A stretch of 24,636 nt of DNA, taken from contig DCQY01000103.1 of assembly GCA_002323995.1 (NCBI GenBank), positions 1 through 24,636 of the forward strand, read 5' to 3'. Both the position numbers and the translations under genes were made by a program. Below the pieces are notes generated by a model that was not told where the DNA came from, did no database searches, and saw only the letters and a program-made list of their open reading frames with translations. This DNA comes from Akkermansiaceae bacterium UBA1506 (GTDB lineage Bacteria; Verrucomicrobiota; Verrucomicrobiia; Verrucomicrobiales; DEV007). Of the stretch, positions 7,630-15,457 are shown one piece after another; the stretch's first letter is position 1, and each line of letters opens with the position of its first letter.

Positions 7630-8858
7630 TTGTATGAGATTGCCCCCTTCAAGGCGGCAACAGCAGCCTCTGCACCAGTCGTATCGGCCGCATGCACTCG
7701 TCCTAAAAGCTCGCCTGAAGAGACTAACGCGCCTACCTTAATCAATTTATCGAAACCCACCGAAGAATCAATGACATCATCAGCGCGACTCCGCCCAGCG
7801 CCAAGCGACACGGTGCAGCGACCAATCGTCTCAGCATCGACAGACGCAACCATTCCCGATTGTTCGGCAGTCACTTCACGAATGACCGGAGCCCGAGTCC
7901 GAGCGCCGAGGTCATCAAGTGCCGCCACATCCCCTCCTTGGCTTCCCACCATCTCCTGAAATTTTTGCCACGCAGAACCATCGTCGAGCCAGCCTGCCAG
8001 TTGGGAAGCGCCCACATGACTGACCTCTCTGGCTAGAGAAATAACAATCGATCGGAGGTCTTCCGGGCCGCCACCCTTAAGTGTTTGGATGGATTCGACC
8101 ACCTCCAAAGCATTGCCGACAGCGCTTCCTGTTGGCTCGTCCATAGGATGGTAACAGACTCTTGTGTCGACACCCATGGCCTCGCCCACTGCCTGCATTG
8201 CTGAACCAAGCGATTCCGCTTCCGGTCTTGTCTTCATAAACGCTCCTGTGCCAAACTTCACATCGAGGACTAGAGCATCGAGCGTCTCAGCCAACTTTTT
8301 GCTCATGATCGAAGCCACGATCAAGGCCTGACTCGGAACCGTTGCCGTGACATCTCGCAGGGCATAAAGCTTTTTATCAGCAGGGCAGACATCAGATGTT
8401 TGGCCCATCATGACCACCCCAATCCGCTCGAGCTGATTCATCGCCTCTTCCTGACTGATCCCGACGCGAAATCCCGGAATCGATTCCAGCTTATCGAGGG
8501 TTCCTCCCGTGATTCCAAGACCACGGCCGGAAATCATGGGCACCCATAGATCGTCGCAGGCGAGTAGCGGCGCAAGAATAAGCGATACCTTGTCGCCAAT
8601 CCCACCCGTGGAATGCTTATCGACCACCTTCGGCGTTCCTTCAGGAAATTGAAAGACCTCCCCGGATTCTAGCATCGCCCGTGTCAAGGAGGCGGTTTCT
8701 TCCTCCGACATGCCTTGAAAGTAAATCGCCATAGCAAGAGCCGACATCTGGCAATCCGGTATTTCTCCGCGGGTATATTCAGCAATAACCGAGCGGATCT
8801 CTTCGTCAGAAAGCGCCTTGCCGTCGCGCTTTGTTTCGATGATCGAAGGAATATGCAT
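7626..8858 (-). CDS. deoA: Thymidine (pyrimidine-nucleoside) phosphorylase
   Basis: Phosphorolysis of thymidine or deoxyuridine to the base and deoxyribose 1-phosphate, in cytoplasmic nucleoside salvage. 410 residues from the ATG at 8858; the frame opens one codon earlier with a TTG that is less likely to be used. The phosphate loop KHSTGGIGDKVS is at 81-92 and the family signature SGRGLGITGGTLDKLES at 110-126. LRDVT with Arg168 and SIMSKK with Ser183 and Lys187 match the pyrimidine-binding residues of E. coli DeoA. The C-terminal alpha/beta domain is complete, so the length is normal for the short type without the extra AMP-phosphorylase domain. It overlaps the downstream lipoprotein gene by 4 bp. 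A broader pyrimidine-nucleoside phosphorylase activity is possible. Confidence 0.93.
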   Translation of the reverse strand: MHIPSIIETKRDGKALSDEEIRSVIAEYTRGEIPDCQMSALAMAIYFQGMSEEETASLTRAMLESGEVFQFPEGTPKVVDKHSTGGIGDKVSLILAPLLACDDLWVPMISGRGLGITGGTLDKLESIPGFRVGISQEEAMNQLERIGVVMMGQTSDVCPADKKLYALRDVTATVPSQALIVASIMSKKLAETLDALVLDVKFGTGAFMKTRPEAESLGSAMQAVGEAMGVDTRVCYHPMDEPTGSAVGNALEVVESIQTLKGGGPEDLRSIVISLAREVSHVGASQLAGWLDDGSAWQKFQEMVGSQGGDVAALDDLGARTRAPVIREVTAEQSGMVASVDAETIGRCTVSLGAGRSRADDVIDSSVGFDKLIKVGALVSSGELLGRVHAADTTGAEAAVAALKGAISYK

Positions 8859-8916
8859 CAAGGATGATTGTCGCTATCCTCCCATGTCCTGAAAAGCAAA
8901 AAAACTTTTCCCGAGC

Positions 8917-8944
8917 TTGCCTCACTTGACCCGTCCCCTAATAT
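8917..8944 (+). promoter_or_regulatory. Possible sigma-70-type promoter for the second aroE homologue
   Basis: TTGCCT (8917-8922) and TAATAT (8939-8944) are 16 bp apart, each with four of six consensus bases. A start of transcription about 7 bp further would fall next to the ATG at 8953, giving an almost leaderless mRNA. This is a weak match made by eye, in the 94-bp gap shared with the divergent deoA. Confidence 0.3.
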
Positions 8945-8952
8945 TCGGCGCT

Positions 8953-9828
8953 ATGGCCGCTGATTTAAATTTCAAGCAGGAGCTTGTGGGCTGTTTTGGT
9001 TTTCCTGTATCGGAGAACCCGACGCAGGCCATGATTGAACCCGCCTTTCGCGATATGGGGCTCGACTGGCGTTATCTTACCCTTGAAGTAGCGCCTAATA
9101 ACCTGCCCGCTGCAGTGGCAGGAGCGAGGGCTTTCGGCTTCCAAGGCTTCAACTGCACCATCCCCCATAAAGTAGCAGTTATACGGCATCTCGATGGCCT
9201 CGGTGAATCCGCCGAACTGATGGGAGCAGTGAACTGCGTTGTTAACCGCGATGGAAAACTGATTGGTGAGAATACTGATGGTAAAGGCTTTGTCTCGAGC
9301 TTTACCGAACTGGCTAACCCAGCTGGTAAAACTCTTGTTCTTCTGGGAGCTGGAGGTGCCGCCCGCGCTATCGGAGTCGAAATGGCGCTAGCCGGCGTGA
9401 AAGAAATTCACCTTGTTAATCGTAGCGAACAACGGGGACGGGAACTCAAAACCCTTTTTTCAGGAAAGCTTAATGACGCCGTTGGCGGCGGACTCGAAGT
9501 CACTTTACACAACTGGGTAGACGACTTTGATATTCCTTCAGGAACCGATATTGTTGTTAACGCTACCAGTATAGGGCTTTTCCCTGACGTCGATGCCCGA
9601 ATCCCGTTAAACATCAACTCTCTAACCACTGACATGGTGGTCGCTGACGTGATTCCGAACCCTCCCACCACACGACTCGTTCGCGATGCAAGGAAAAAAG
9701 GTTGTCAGGTTATCGACGGACTTGGGATGCTCGTCGCTCAGGGAGTTATCGGGATCGAATACTGGACCGGTCGGAGTCCTGATCCGGTGGTGATGCGCCG
9801 GGGATTGGAGGATGTGTTTGGGGGTTAA
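8953..9828 (+). CDS. Shikimate/quinate dehydrogenase family protein (copy 2, altered substrate motif)
   Basis: 291 residues from the ATG at 8953; the TTG at 8917 would add 12 poorly matching residues. It has the two-domain layout of the AroE family: NCTIPHK with catalytic Lys73, AVNC with Asn94, ENTDGKGF with Asp109, the GAGGAARA nucleotide loop (132-139), and VNRS at 155-158. The substrate motif differs: where AroE has S-x-S before P, this protein has Ser20-Glu-Asn22-Pro, so the second serine is Asn, and the usual His after the motif is replaced (PTQAM). It is therefore a candidate for quinate or another cyclitol acid, or a relaxed shikimate enzyme. It diverges from deoA and is not next to the other aroE-like gene. 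Confidence 0.85.
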   Translation: MAADLNFKQELVGCFGFPVSENPTQAMIEPAFRDMGLDWRYLTLEVAPNNLPAAVAGARAFGFQGFNCTIPHKVAVIRHLDGLGESAELMGAVNCVVNRDGKLIGENTDGKGFVSSFTELANPAGKTLVLLGAGGAARAIGVEMALAGVKEIHLVNRSEQRGRELKTLFSGKLNDAVGGGLEVTLHNWVDDFDIPSGTDIVVNATSIGLFPDVDARIPLNINSLTTDMVVADVIPNPPTTRLVRDARKKGCQVIDGLGMLVAQGVIGIEYWTGRSPDPVVMRRGLEDVFGG

Positions 9829-9930
9829 GTTAGAACACCTCGTCCAACTTCAAGATTAGAAAGGCAGAAACCCGCGCCAAATCGCGATCGCCTAAAATAC
9901 GACTCCAGATAGTCAACTCAGAGCAGTCCC

Positions 9931-9964
9931 CTCCCTTTACTGGATTTCGCCAGTCAAAAGGGAG
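9931..9964. other. Long hairpin in the gap between convergent genes
   Basis: CTCCCTTT-ACTGG (9931-9943) pairs with CCAGT-CAAAAGGGAG (9950-9964): about 13 bp with a 2-nt bulge and a 6-nt loop. It sits between the convergent aroE homologue and the TraB/GumN gene (gap 9829-10057, no other gene seen). There is no T-tract on either side, so it is not a standard intrinsic terminator. It may protect mRNA ends or belong to a dispersed repeat. Confidence 0.5.
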
Positions 9965-10057
9965 CCTATTCGTGCCAATTCTCTGAAGTTCATTCCCGAG
10001 CAAGTGAAAGGAAGGAAAAGCGATTTTAACGCATCAGACCGCACCTCCCTGAAGCTT

Positions 10058-11080
10058 TTAGCGCTGTGATTGCGTTCGCTGGAGCGCGTCCATCAATTCG
10101 CTCATCTTTTGCAAAACGCCCATGATCTCGGAGCTAGGTGAAAGGAGGCTAGTCGTGGGATCAGTTGGAGAATCATCGGAATCTGCCCCCATCGCCGAGC
10201 CAACAGGTGAGATGACCCATGCATCGACCCAAACGCTTTCTCCTTTGGCGAATCCTTCCAGAAGAAGTCGGGACTCAAGGTCTGGCATATGCCCTGCACC
10301 ATAGAACACCGCCAGTCTCTTCGAACCTTGGGCGATCATGTCATTAACCCGCCGCATGACCACTTTATTTCGCTCTGAAATCAGAACAGTGCCATCTTCA
10401 CCTTCGATCTTAGTAATCAGTTCTTCAGCTTCTCCAAGGAAAGGGGCCAGCGAACGCTTTAAGGTGCTGCTGTTGCCAGTGAGAACCGCGGAAACCAGTT
10501 GATTCATCAACACGTTCATCGCGGCTTCGTCAGCGGCGATGCCCTTACTGTCCCCTGCCTCCGTTAGAACCATAGCTCGTTCAAGGATGGTTCCAAAGCT
10601 CTGGTTGCGGGCTTCCATCAAACCTTCGTATTGAGTCCAATCGACATCCGCATGAACGAAGTTATCAGCTTCGTAGTCGATAGTTTCGAGTTGGAACTCG
10701 AGGCCGAGAAACGCCTTCGCCAACTGCTGCAATCCTTGGACTGGATCAACATTCGCATCCAGATCCTCTTGTCGGAATTCTCCACCCACCAATTCATAGA
10801 GAACAGCGTCGTAGTCTTTCAGGTGGTCGTTCAATTTTCCGTAGTATTCCGCGTCGCCTAAATGCACCACAGAAACCAAATCAACGATGACGTCCTTTCG
10901 CGAAAAGCGGGCAGTGGCCGTCTGCAACTTCGACTCTGACGCCGCATCTTCTTCAATGTAGCGAATGTAATCTGCTACTTCTGCCCCGGTCCGTTCAACG
11001 GGCGCCGTGGGCTGCCCATGAACCAAACTAAACTGACAGCAAGCCAGTAGAAAAATGCTGAGAGTCTTAAAATACTCCAT
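10058..11080 (-). CDS. Secreted TraB/GumN (TIKI-like) family protein
   Basis: 340 residues. A Sec signal peptide covers about 1-22 (ending VHG). The body carries the sparse landmarks of the TraB/PrgY/GumN family: VVHLGD with His73 early, YELV with Glu96, SERN followed by a helix at 235-250, and FYGAGHMPDL (259-268) with His264 near the end. In this family the conserved His and Glu residues are thought to bind metal, and some members are proteases or affect signalling peptides. The role here is unknown. The tail after about residue 285 is low in complexity (Ser/Asp/Pro), then ends in a short amphipathic helix. The start is ATG at 11080, fixed by the signal peptide. The next gene upstream, the propeller protein, is 39 bp away in the same direction, so the two may be cotranscribed. 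Confidence 0.75.
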   Translation of the reverse strand: MEYFKTLSIFLLACCQFSLVHGQPTAPVERTGAEVADYIRYIEEDAASESKLQTATARFSRKDVIVDLVSVVHLGDAEYYGKLNDHLKDYDAVLYELVGGEFRQEDLDANVDPVQGLQQLAKAFLGLEFQLETIDYEADNFVHADVDWTQYEGLMEARNQSFGTILERAMVLTEAGDSKGIAADEAAMNVLMNQLVSAVLTGNSSTLKRSLAPFLGEAEELITKIEGEDGTVLISERNKVVMRRVNDMIAQGSKRLAVFYGAGHMPDLESRLLLEGFAKGESVWVDAWVISPVGSAMGADSDDSPTDPTTSLLSPSSEIMGVLQKMSELMDALQRTQSQR

Positions 11081-11119
11081 CTCTATTAATTAATAACGCG
11101 CAGCCTTCCCGCGCTAAGT

Positions 11120-12343
11120 CTATTGTATTTCTAAAGCCACAAAATCACCGCCCCCACTGCGTGCATAAATGCGTCCGTTCGCGAAGACCGGTACTGTCCA
11201 AACACGGGGAGAGACGACTTCCTGAGTCAGAGTCGGCTCGTAGCCATTCGGACTAACCTTCGCAATCTGTAAGGTTCCCTGTTCAGACAAAACTAATAGC
11301 TGGTCACCAACAACGGTCGCGGTGCCATGCCCCACGCTTTCTTCTAGCCACTTGGTCTCGCCCGTCATCATATCCAGACACTTCAGACCCGTTCCATCCT
11401 GACTTTCGTTCCCATCGACACCGTAGAGGTGACCGTCCACTAGAATGACCGCGTTCATCTGAGTCTTCATATCACGATTCTGCCAGACTCTCTCTGGATC
11501 ACCCTCACCCGTCCACTTAACCAGGACTGCTCCTTTTCCATAGCCGCTAGAGATAAAAATGTAATCACCTGACACTATCGGGTCCGCCGAGTTAACCCCG
11601 TAACGCGTCATCCAACGGTATTCCCAAACAGGCATTCCTGTCTCAGCCTCCACACAGACGTAGGCACGTTTGTTTGAAAAAATGAGAAATAACTTTCCAT
11701 TTTTCTCAAAAGGATACGGCGTGGAATACCCGGCCTCCTCGTCCTCTGATTGCCAGACCAAACTCCCGTCCGACTTCTTCAGAGCGAGGCCGGACTCTCC
11801 AGCAGTTACATAAAGATGATCACCTTTGGGAAGTGGCGCTCCGCTAAAGCCCCATGTCGGCATGCTGTAGCCAAAATCCTCTTTGAGGTGCTTTTCCCAA
11901 ATGACTTGCCCCGTGGTGAGATCGAGACAAACCAACTCACCCTGACGAGCCGCATGATAGACACGATCACCTTCAATTGTTGCTGTTCCGGTCGTGCCTC
12001 CCTGGAAGTAAAGGTCCCCTAGCGGCTGTGGGTAAGAACGCGTCCACCTCTCTTCGCCTGTCACTTCATCGAAGCAAAAAAGCGTATCGGTTTCCTTCCC
12101 ATCATGCCCCGAAATAATCACGCTCCCGCCCGCAATCACCGGGGCACTGTAGCCAAGTCCGAGATTCGCTTTCCATATCACTTTGGCTGTTCCTTCGGCC
12201 GGAAGACCTTCCTCTCTCGAAATACCATTCAGATCAGGGCCCCGGAAAATCGGCCAGTCGCCAGCGATCGAAGTAGAAACAAGATTGAGACTAAGCCAGA
12301 TTGCCAGATTGACTCGGAGAAGGGAAAGAACCAGCATCTTCAT
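11120..12343 (-). CDS. Secreted PQQ-type beta-propeller protein (copy 1)
   Basis: 407 residues. Residues 1-27 form a signal peptide (cleavage near SIA-G). The mature protein starts DWPIFRGPDLNGIS, a hallmark of outer-compartment propeller proteins common in Verrucomicrobiota and Planctomycetota. Repeated W-x-x-x-L/T-G-x-x-x-W blade motifs follow, for example CFDEVTGEERW, CLDLTTGQVIW and CLDMMTGETKW. No catalytic domain is present, so this is not a full PQQ alcohol dehydrogenase. A role in assembly or binding outside the cytoplasm is possible. On the minus strand GGAAGAG lies 7 nt before the ATG at 12343, a good ribosome site that supports this start. The start abuts the aldose epimerase start on the other strand. 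Confidence 0.82.
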   Translation of the reverse strand: MKMLVLSLLRVNLAIWLSLNLVSTSIAGDWPIFRGPDLNGISREEGLPAEGTAKVIWKANLGLGYSAPVIAGGSVIISGHDGKETDTLFCFDEVTGEERWTRSYPQPLGDLYFQGGTTGTATIEGDRVYHAARQGELVCLDLTTGQVIWEKHLKEDFGYSMPTWGFSGAPLPKGDHLYVTAGESGLALKKSDGSLVWQSEDEEAGYSTPYPFEKNGKLFLIFSNKRAYVCVEAETGMPVWEYRWMTRYGVNSADPIVSGDYIFISSGYGKGAVLVKWTGEGDPERVWQNRDMKTQMNAVILVDGHLYGVDGNESQDGTGLKCLDMMTGETKWLEESVGHGTATVVGDQLLVLSEQGTLQIAKVSPNGYEPTLTQEVVSPRVWTVPVFANGRIYARSGGGDFVALEIQ

Positions 12344-13429
12344 ATGGTAACTCTTCCGCAGATCGCTACCTTGGCAATAGTCATCTTCGCCACAAGCACG
12401 TCCGTTTTGGCGGACCTAACAGCCGAAACATGGGGCAACTTGCCCGACGAGCGCGAAGTCACTCTCTATACCCTAACCAACGAGAAGGGCACCCGTGTCC
12501 GACTCTCCGACTACGGAGCTCTTTTGGTGTCTATCGAAACAAGCGACCGAGAGGGTAATCTCGAAAACATTACCCTCTCGTATCACTCTCTCGACGCCGC
12601 GCTCGCCGGCGGTGTTTACGGATCCGTCATCGGAAGGTTCGCCAACCGAATAGGCGGCGGCGGCTTTTCTATTGACGGAAATCGCTACGATCTTCCAAGC
12701 ACTAACCCCAAAACCAAAGTCACCATCCACGGTGGAAAGACTGGGTTCCAACGGCAACTCTGGCAGACAGATAAGTCATTCAAATCAGACTCGGTCTCGT
12801 TCTCACTTGAGAGCCAGGACGGCCACGAAGGATTTCCAGGCAAGGTTAACGTCACCGCCACCTACACGCTGACTGATGAGAACGAATTAATCATCGAATA
12901 CACCGGCAGAACAGACCAGCCTACTCACCTAAACCTCACCAACCATGCCTATTTTAATCTCGCCGGAGGAGGCGACATCCTCTCTCACGAACTTGAGATG
13001 AAAGCCGCTGAAGTTCTCGAACTCGACGACCGAAAGTTACCGACCGGCAAACTTCTTACCGTAGCCGACACTCCTTTCGACTTTCAAACGAAAAAGCCTG
13101 TAGGGAAAGATATCGAATTCATCGCTACCGGCGGCTATGATCACTGTTTCAAAATCTACCCATTCTCAAAACCGGGCCCTAACGAATTTGCAAAGTTAAT
13201 CGAGCCAAAGTCCGGTCGCACCATGAGCGTTCACACGACCAAACCTGGAGTGCAGATCTACACGGCTAATCACTTCAAGGGAAAGCCTTACCCACGCTGG
13301 GGGGGCATTTGCTTTGAAACACAGTTCTTTCCCGACGCTCCTAACCAGCCCACCTTCGCCTCCAGCCTGTTACGTCCTGGCGAAAATTATTATCACATCA
13401 CGAAATTTGTCTTTGGCATCGAGGATTAA
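12344..13429 (+). CDS. galM: Secreted aldose 1-epimerase (mutarotase)
   Basis: Interconverts alpha and beta anomers of aldoses such as galactose or glucose. 361 residues from the ATG at 12344. The frame is open 80 codons further upstream, but that part is antisense to the propeller gene and does not look like protein. Residues 1-23 form a signal peptide ending VLA, so the enzyme is probably periplasmic. Key sites are GRFANRI (97-103), His129, the general acid His201 in TNHAYFNL, Asp266 in YDHCF, and the general base Glu325 in CFETQ. The length fits the family. No strong ribosome site is seen; GGAGAAGGG lies too far upstream. The next gene, the EboD-like cyclase, is 110 bp away in the same direction. 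Confidence 0.88.
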   Translation: MVTLPQIATLAIVIFATSTSVLADLTAETWGNLPDEREVTLYTLTNEKGTRVRLSDYGALLVSIETSDREGNLENITLSYHSLDAALAGGVYGSVIGRFANRIGGGGFSIDGNRYDLPSTNPKTKVTIHGGKTGFQRQLWQTDKSFKSDSVSFSLESQDGHEGFPGKVNVTATYTLTDENELIIEYTGRTDQPTHLNLTNHAYFNLAGGGDILSHELEMKAAEVLELDDRKLPTGKLLTVADTPFDFQTKKPVGKDIEFIATGGYDHCFKIYPFSKPGPNEFAKLIEPKSGRTMSVHTTKPGVQIYTANHFKGKPYPRWGGICFETQFFPDAPNQPTFASSLLRPGENYYHITKFVFGIED

Positions 13430-13539
13430 CTGCTCAAGTGCTACCCAACGCTTTGGCAGCTATCCGTAGGTTTTGTCCTCCGTGTTTGCGGTAGTTTAAT
13501 CCAGAATTAATCAGGGCTTATATTTACTCTTGCTTACTT

Positions 13540-14721
13540 ATGATCCAGCAAGCTATTCCCATCACCTTCCAGCACCGCGTGTCTTTCACTCACGGTGCTT
13601 TTGATGCAAAGAACCACATCCTTCGAGACCTTGTTGCCGATTCCTGTGAACTCGGTGAGCAGTCTAAGGTGATGGTGCTGCTGGATTCCGGCGTAGCGGA
13701 ATCAAATCACGGTCTCGCCGAAAAGATTTCCCAGTATTTTGCCGTCCACGTTGACACGCTAAATCTCGTCACTGAACCGATAATCATGCCCGGCGGTGAG
13801 CCCTGCAAGAATAACTGGTCTCTCGTCGAAAAGATATGGCAAGCAGTCGAATTCCATAAGATCTGCCGCCACTCCTACATCGTCGCCATCGGCGGCGGCG
13901 CCTTTCTCGACCTCGCCGGTTTTGGTGCCTCCACCGCTCATCGCGGAATCCGTCTGATTCGCATGCCCACCACATCGCTCAGCCAGGGTGACGGCGGTGT
14001 TGGCGTAAAAAACGGAGTGAACTACTTTGGGAAAAAGAACTGGGTAGGAAATTTTTCAGTACCGTTTGCTATCGTCAACGATCTCGAGTTTATCAGCACA
14101 CTTCCTGATCGTGCCTGCCGCGATGGAATCATTGAAGCCATCAAAGTTGCCCTAATCCGTGACAAGGATTTCTACCAGTATCTGACGGAAAATGCCAACA
14201 AGTTGGGAAGGCTTGAAACCCGGCAATTGGAGTTGGCTATTCGACGGAGCGCCGAAAATCACGTAAATCACATCGCCACCAGCGGGGATCCTTTCGAGTA
14301 TGGTTCTGCGAGGCCCCTGGATTTCGGCCACTGGGTGGCACACAAGCTTGAACAACTATCAAATTTTGAAGTTAGTCACGGTGAGGCCGTCGCCATCGGA
14401 ATGGCAGTGGATATCGTCTACTCAGTGCACATTGGCCTGCTCGCCCGTCGCACTGCAGACGAGATCCTTGATCTGATTCAGACGGTTGGTTTTGAGCTAT
14501 GGTCTAGCTATCTTGAACAGGAGCAACATGGCCGCCCCGTGATCCTCGCGGGGCTCGAAGAATTCCGCGAGCACCTCGGAGGCAAACTAACGATCACGCT
14601 GGTTCCTGAAATCGGCGAAAAGCTCGAAGTTCATGAGATGGACGAACATGCTGTTATCAAATCGCTCGAAGACCTAAGACACCGATTCTCAGAGAAAAAA
14701 GCGTCACCTCGATCCGCTTAA
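13540..14721 (+). CDS. eboD: EboD-like sugar-phosphate cyclase (dehydroquinate synthase superfamily)
   Basis: 393 residues with the fold pattern of 3-dehydroquinate synthase: PGGEPCKN (84-91), GGGAFLDLAGF (118-128), metal ligands Glu199, His264 and His280, and the second His of the FGHWVAH loop, His268. The active site is not that of AroB. DSSVGGKTG is replaced by DGGVGVKNG (151-159), the substrate-site Asn before FGH is Asp261, and the late DKK lysine position is His345 in EFREHLGG. These changes, and segments such as GVGVKNG and SGDPFEYGSARPLDFGH, match EboD of the Ebo gene cluster as I remember it and are shared with valiolone-type synthases. EboD chemistry is undefined, and a heptulose phosphate substrate is my inference. 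No other ebo genes are in the window. Calling it aroB would be an over-assignment. Confidence 0.8.
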   Translation: MIQQAIPITFQHRVSFTHGAFDAKNHILRDLVADSCELGEQSKVMVLLDSGVAESNHGLAEKISQYFAVHVDTLNLVTEPIIMPGGEPCKNNWSLVEKIWQAVEFHKICRHSYIVAIGGGAFLDLAGFGASTAHRGIRLIRMPTTSLSQGDGGVGVKNGVNYFGKKNWVGNFSVPFAIVNDLEFISTLPDRACRDGIIEAIKVALIRDKDFYQYLTENANKLGRLETRQLELAIRRSAENHVNHIATSGDPFEYGSARPLDFGHWVAHKLEQLSNFEVSHGEAVAIGMAVDIVYSVHIGLLARRTADEILDLIQTVGFELWSSYLEQEQHGRPVILAGLEEFREHLGGKLTITLVPEIGEKLEVHEMDEHAVIKSLEDLRHRFSEKKASPRSA

Positions 14722-14733
14722 ATTGTGAAGGCA

Positions 14734-14763
14734 CAAAAAAGCCCGCCAATCACTTGGCGAGCT
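14734..14763 (-). terminator. Intrinsic terminator of the LysM lipoprotein gene
   Basis: A 10-bp stem with one G-U (14740-14749 with 14754-14763) and a 4-nt loop, followed on the minus strand by an unbroken run of at least six T. It lies 31 bp past the LysM gene stop. On the plus strand no T-run follows the stem, so it should not stop transcripts from the cyclase gene efficiently. Confidence 0.8.
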
Positions 14764-14794
14764 GTGGTCAAATACGAGATTAAACCCGGCTAAA

Positions 14795-15259
14795 TCAGGG
14801 AATTTTAAGAACTTGGCCGGGATGAATCGTGTCCGTCTCCAGACCATTGGCACGCTTAATGGCGGATACTGAAGTGTTGTTTGCCAAGCTGATCCGGTAA
14901 AGATTTTCTCCACCTGCTACCGTGTGTGTTTTGCCTGAAGAAGGGCTGCTGAAGTTACTCGCAGCAGTGCTACCACTGTAACTGGGAGGGGTTTCTGCGT
15001 AGCTTGGCACGGAACGCAGCGATGGAAGCGCTGGAGCAGGAGATTGAACTTCGGTTGGGGGCGTGTAAGTACTCTGGCTGTAACTTGGATAGGCAGTTGA
15101 GGTTGCCGAACTGGATGGCTCTTCAGCGTTGCTGTTGTAGGTGGAACCGTTCGGCCCGTAATAGGGATTGCTCTGATAAGGATTAGAAGAGGCGATTTGG
15201 TTCTCGCAGGAAACGGTCAAAAGAGCGAGCCCGAGGGGCAGCAAGTATAGGTATTTCAT
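14795..15259 (-). CDS. LysM-domain lipoprotein
   Basis: 154 residues. The lipobox LTVSC places the lipid-bearing Cys at residue 18. Residues 19-105 are a low-complexity Ser/Pro/Tyr/Asn linker. The C-terminal 45 residues (about 109-154) are one LysM module: THTVAGGENLYRIS at its start and HPGQVLKIP at its end. LysM modules bind N-acetylglucosamine-containing glycans, so this is probably a peptidoglycan-binding envelope protein tethered by lipid and reaching the wall through the flexible linker. There is no catalytic domain, so an enzymatic role is unlikely. It is a single-gene unit with its own terminator, divergent from purH with about 200 bp between. Confidence 0.88.
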   Translation of the reverse strand: MKYLYLLPLGLALLTVSCENQIASSNPYQSNPYYGPNGSTYNSNAEEPSSSATSTAYPSYSQSTYTPPTEVQSPAPALPSLRSVPSYAETPPSYSGSTAASNFSSPSSGKTHTVAGGENLYRISLANNTSVSAIKRANGLETDTIHPGQVLKIP

Positions 15260-15457
15260 GATCAGAGGTTGGCGGTTTAGTAAGATAGCTAAAATATTAA
15301 GATTTATTAACTAAACCGCAAGCATTTTTTAAGAAGTAGATGGAGACATTTACATGAATTTTTTTATCCATTCCGCTCCTCTTCAATTCTCCTCGCCTTT
15401 CCTTTAATTCGCTCTTGCGTCGGCCTCTGACGGCGATAATGCTGCCTGCACAAGTCT

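Noticed and set aside
8917..8952. A TTG start adding 12 residues to the second aroE homologue
   Set aside because: The ATG at 8953 fits the family N-terminus, and the TTG coincides with a plausible -35 element.
9881..9895. GCGATCGC octamer resembling a cyanobacterial HIP1 repeat
   Set aside because: It is far too rare in the window to be an iterated repeat, and nothing else points to cyanobacteria.
12104..12343. An 80-codon upstream extension of the aldose epimerase frame
   Set aside because: It is antisense to the propeller gene and not protein-like, while the ATG at 12344 begins a good signal peptide.
13540..14721. A plain AroB (3-dehydroquinate synthase) call
   Set aside because: The key substrate-site positions differ (Asp261, His345, GVGVKNG), so the general superfamily match is not enough.
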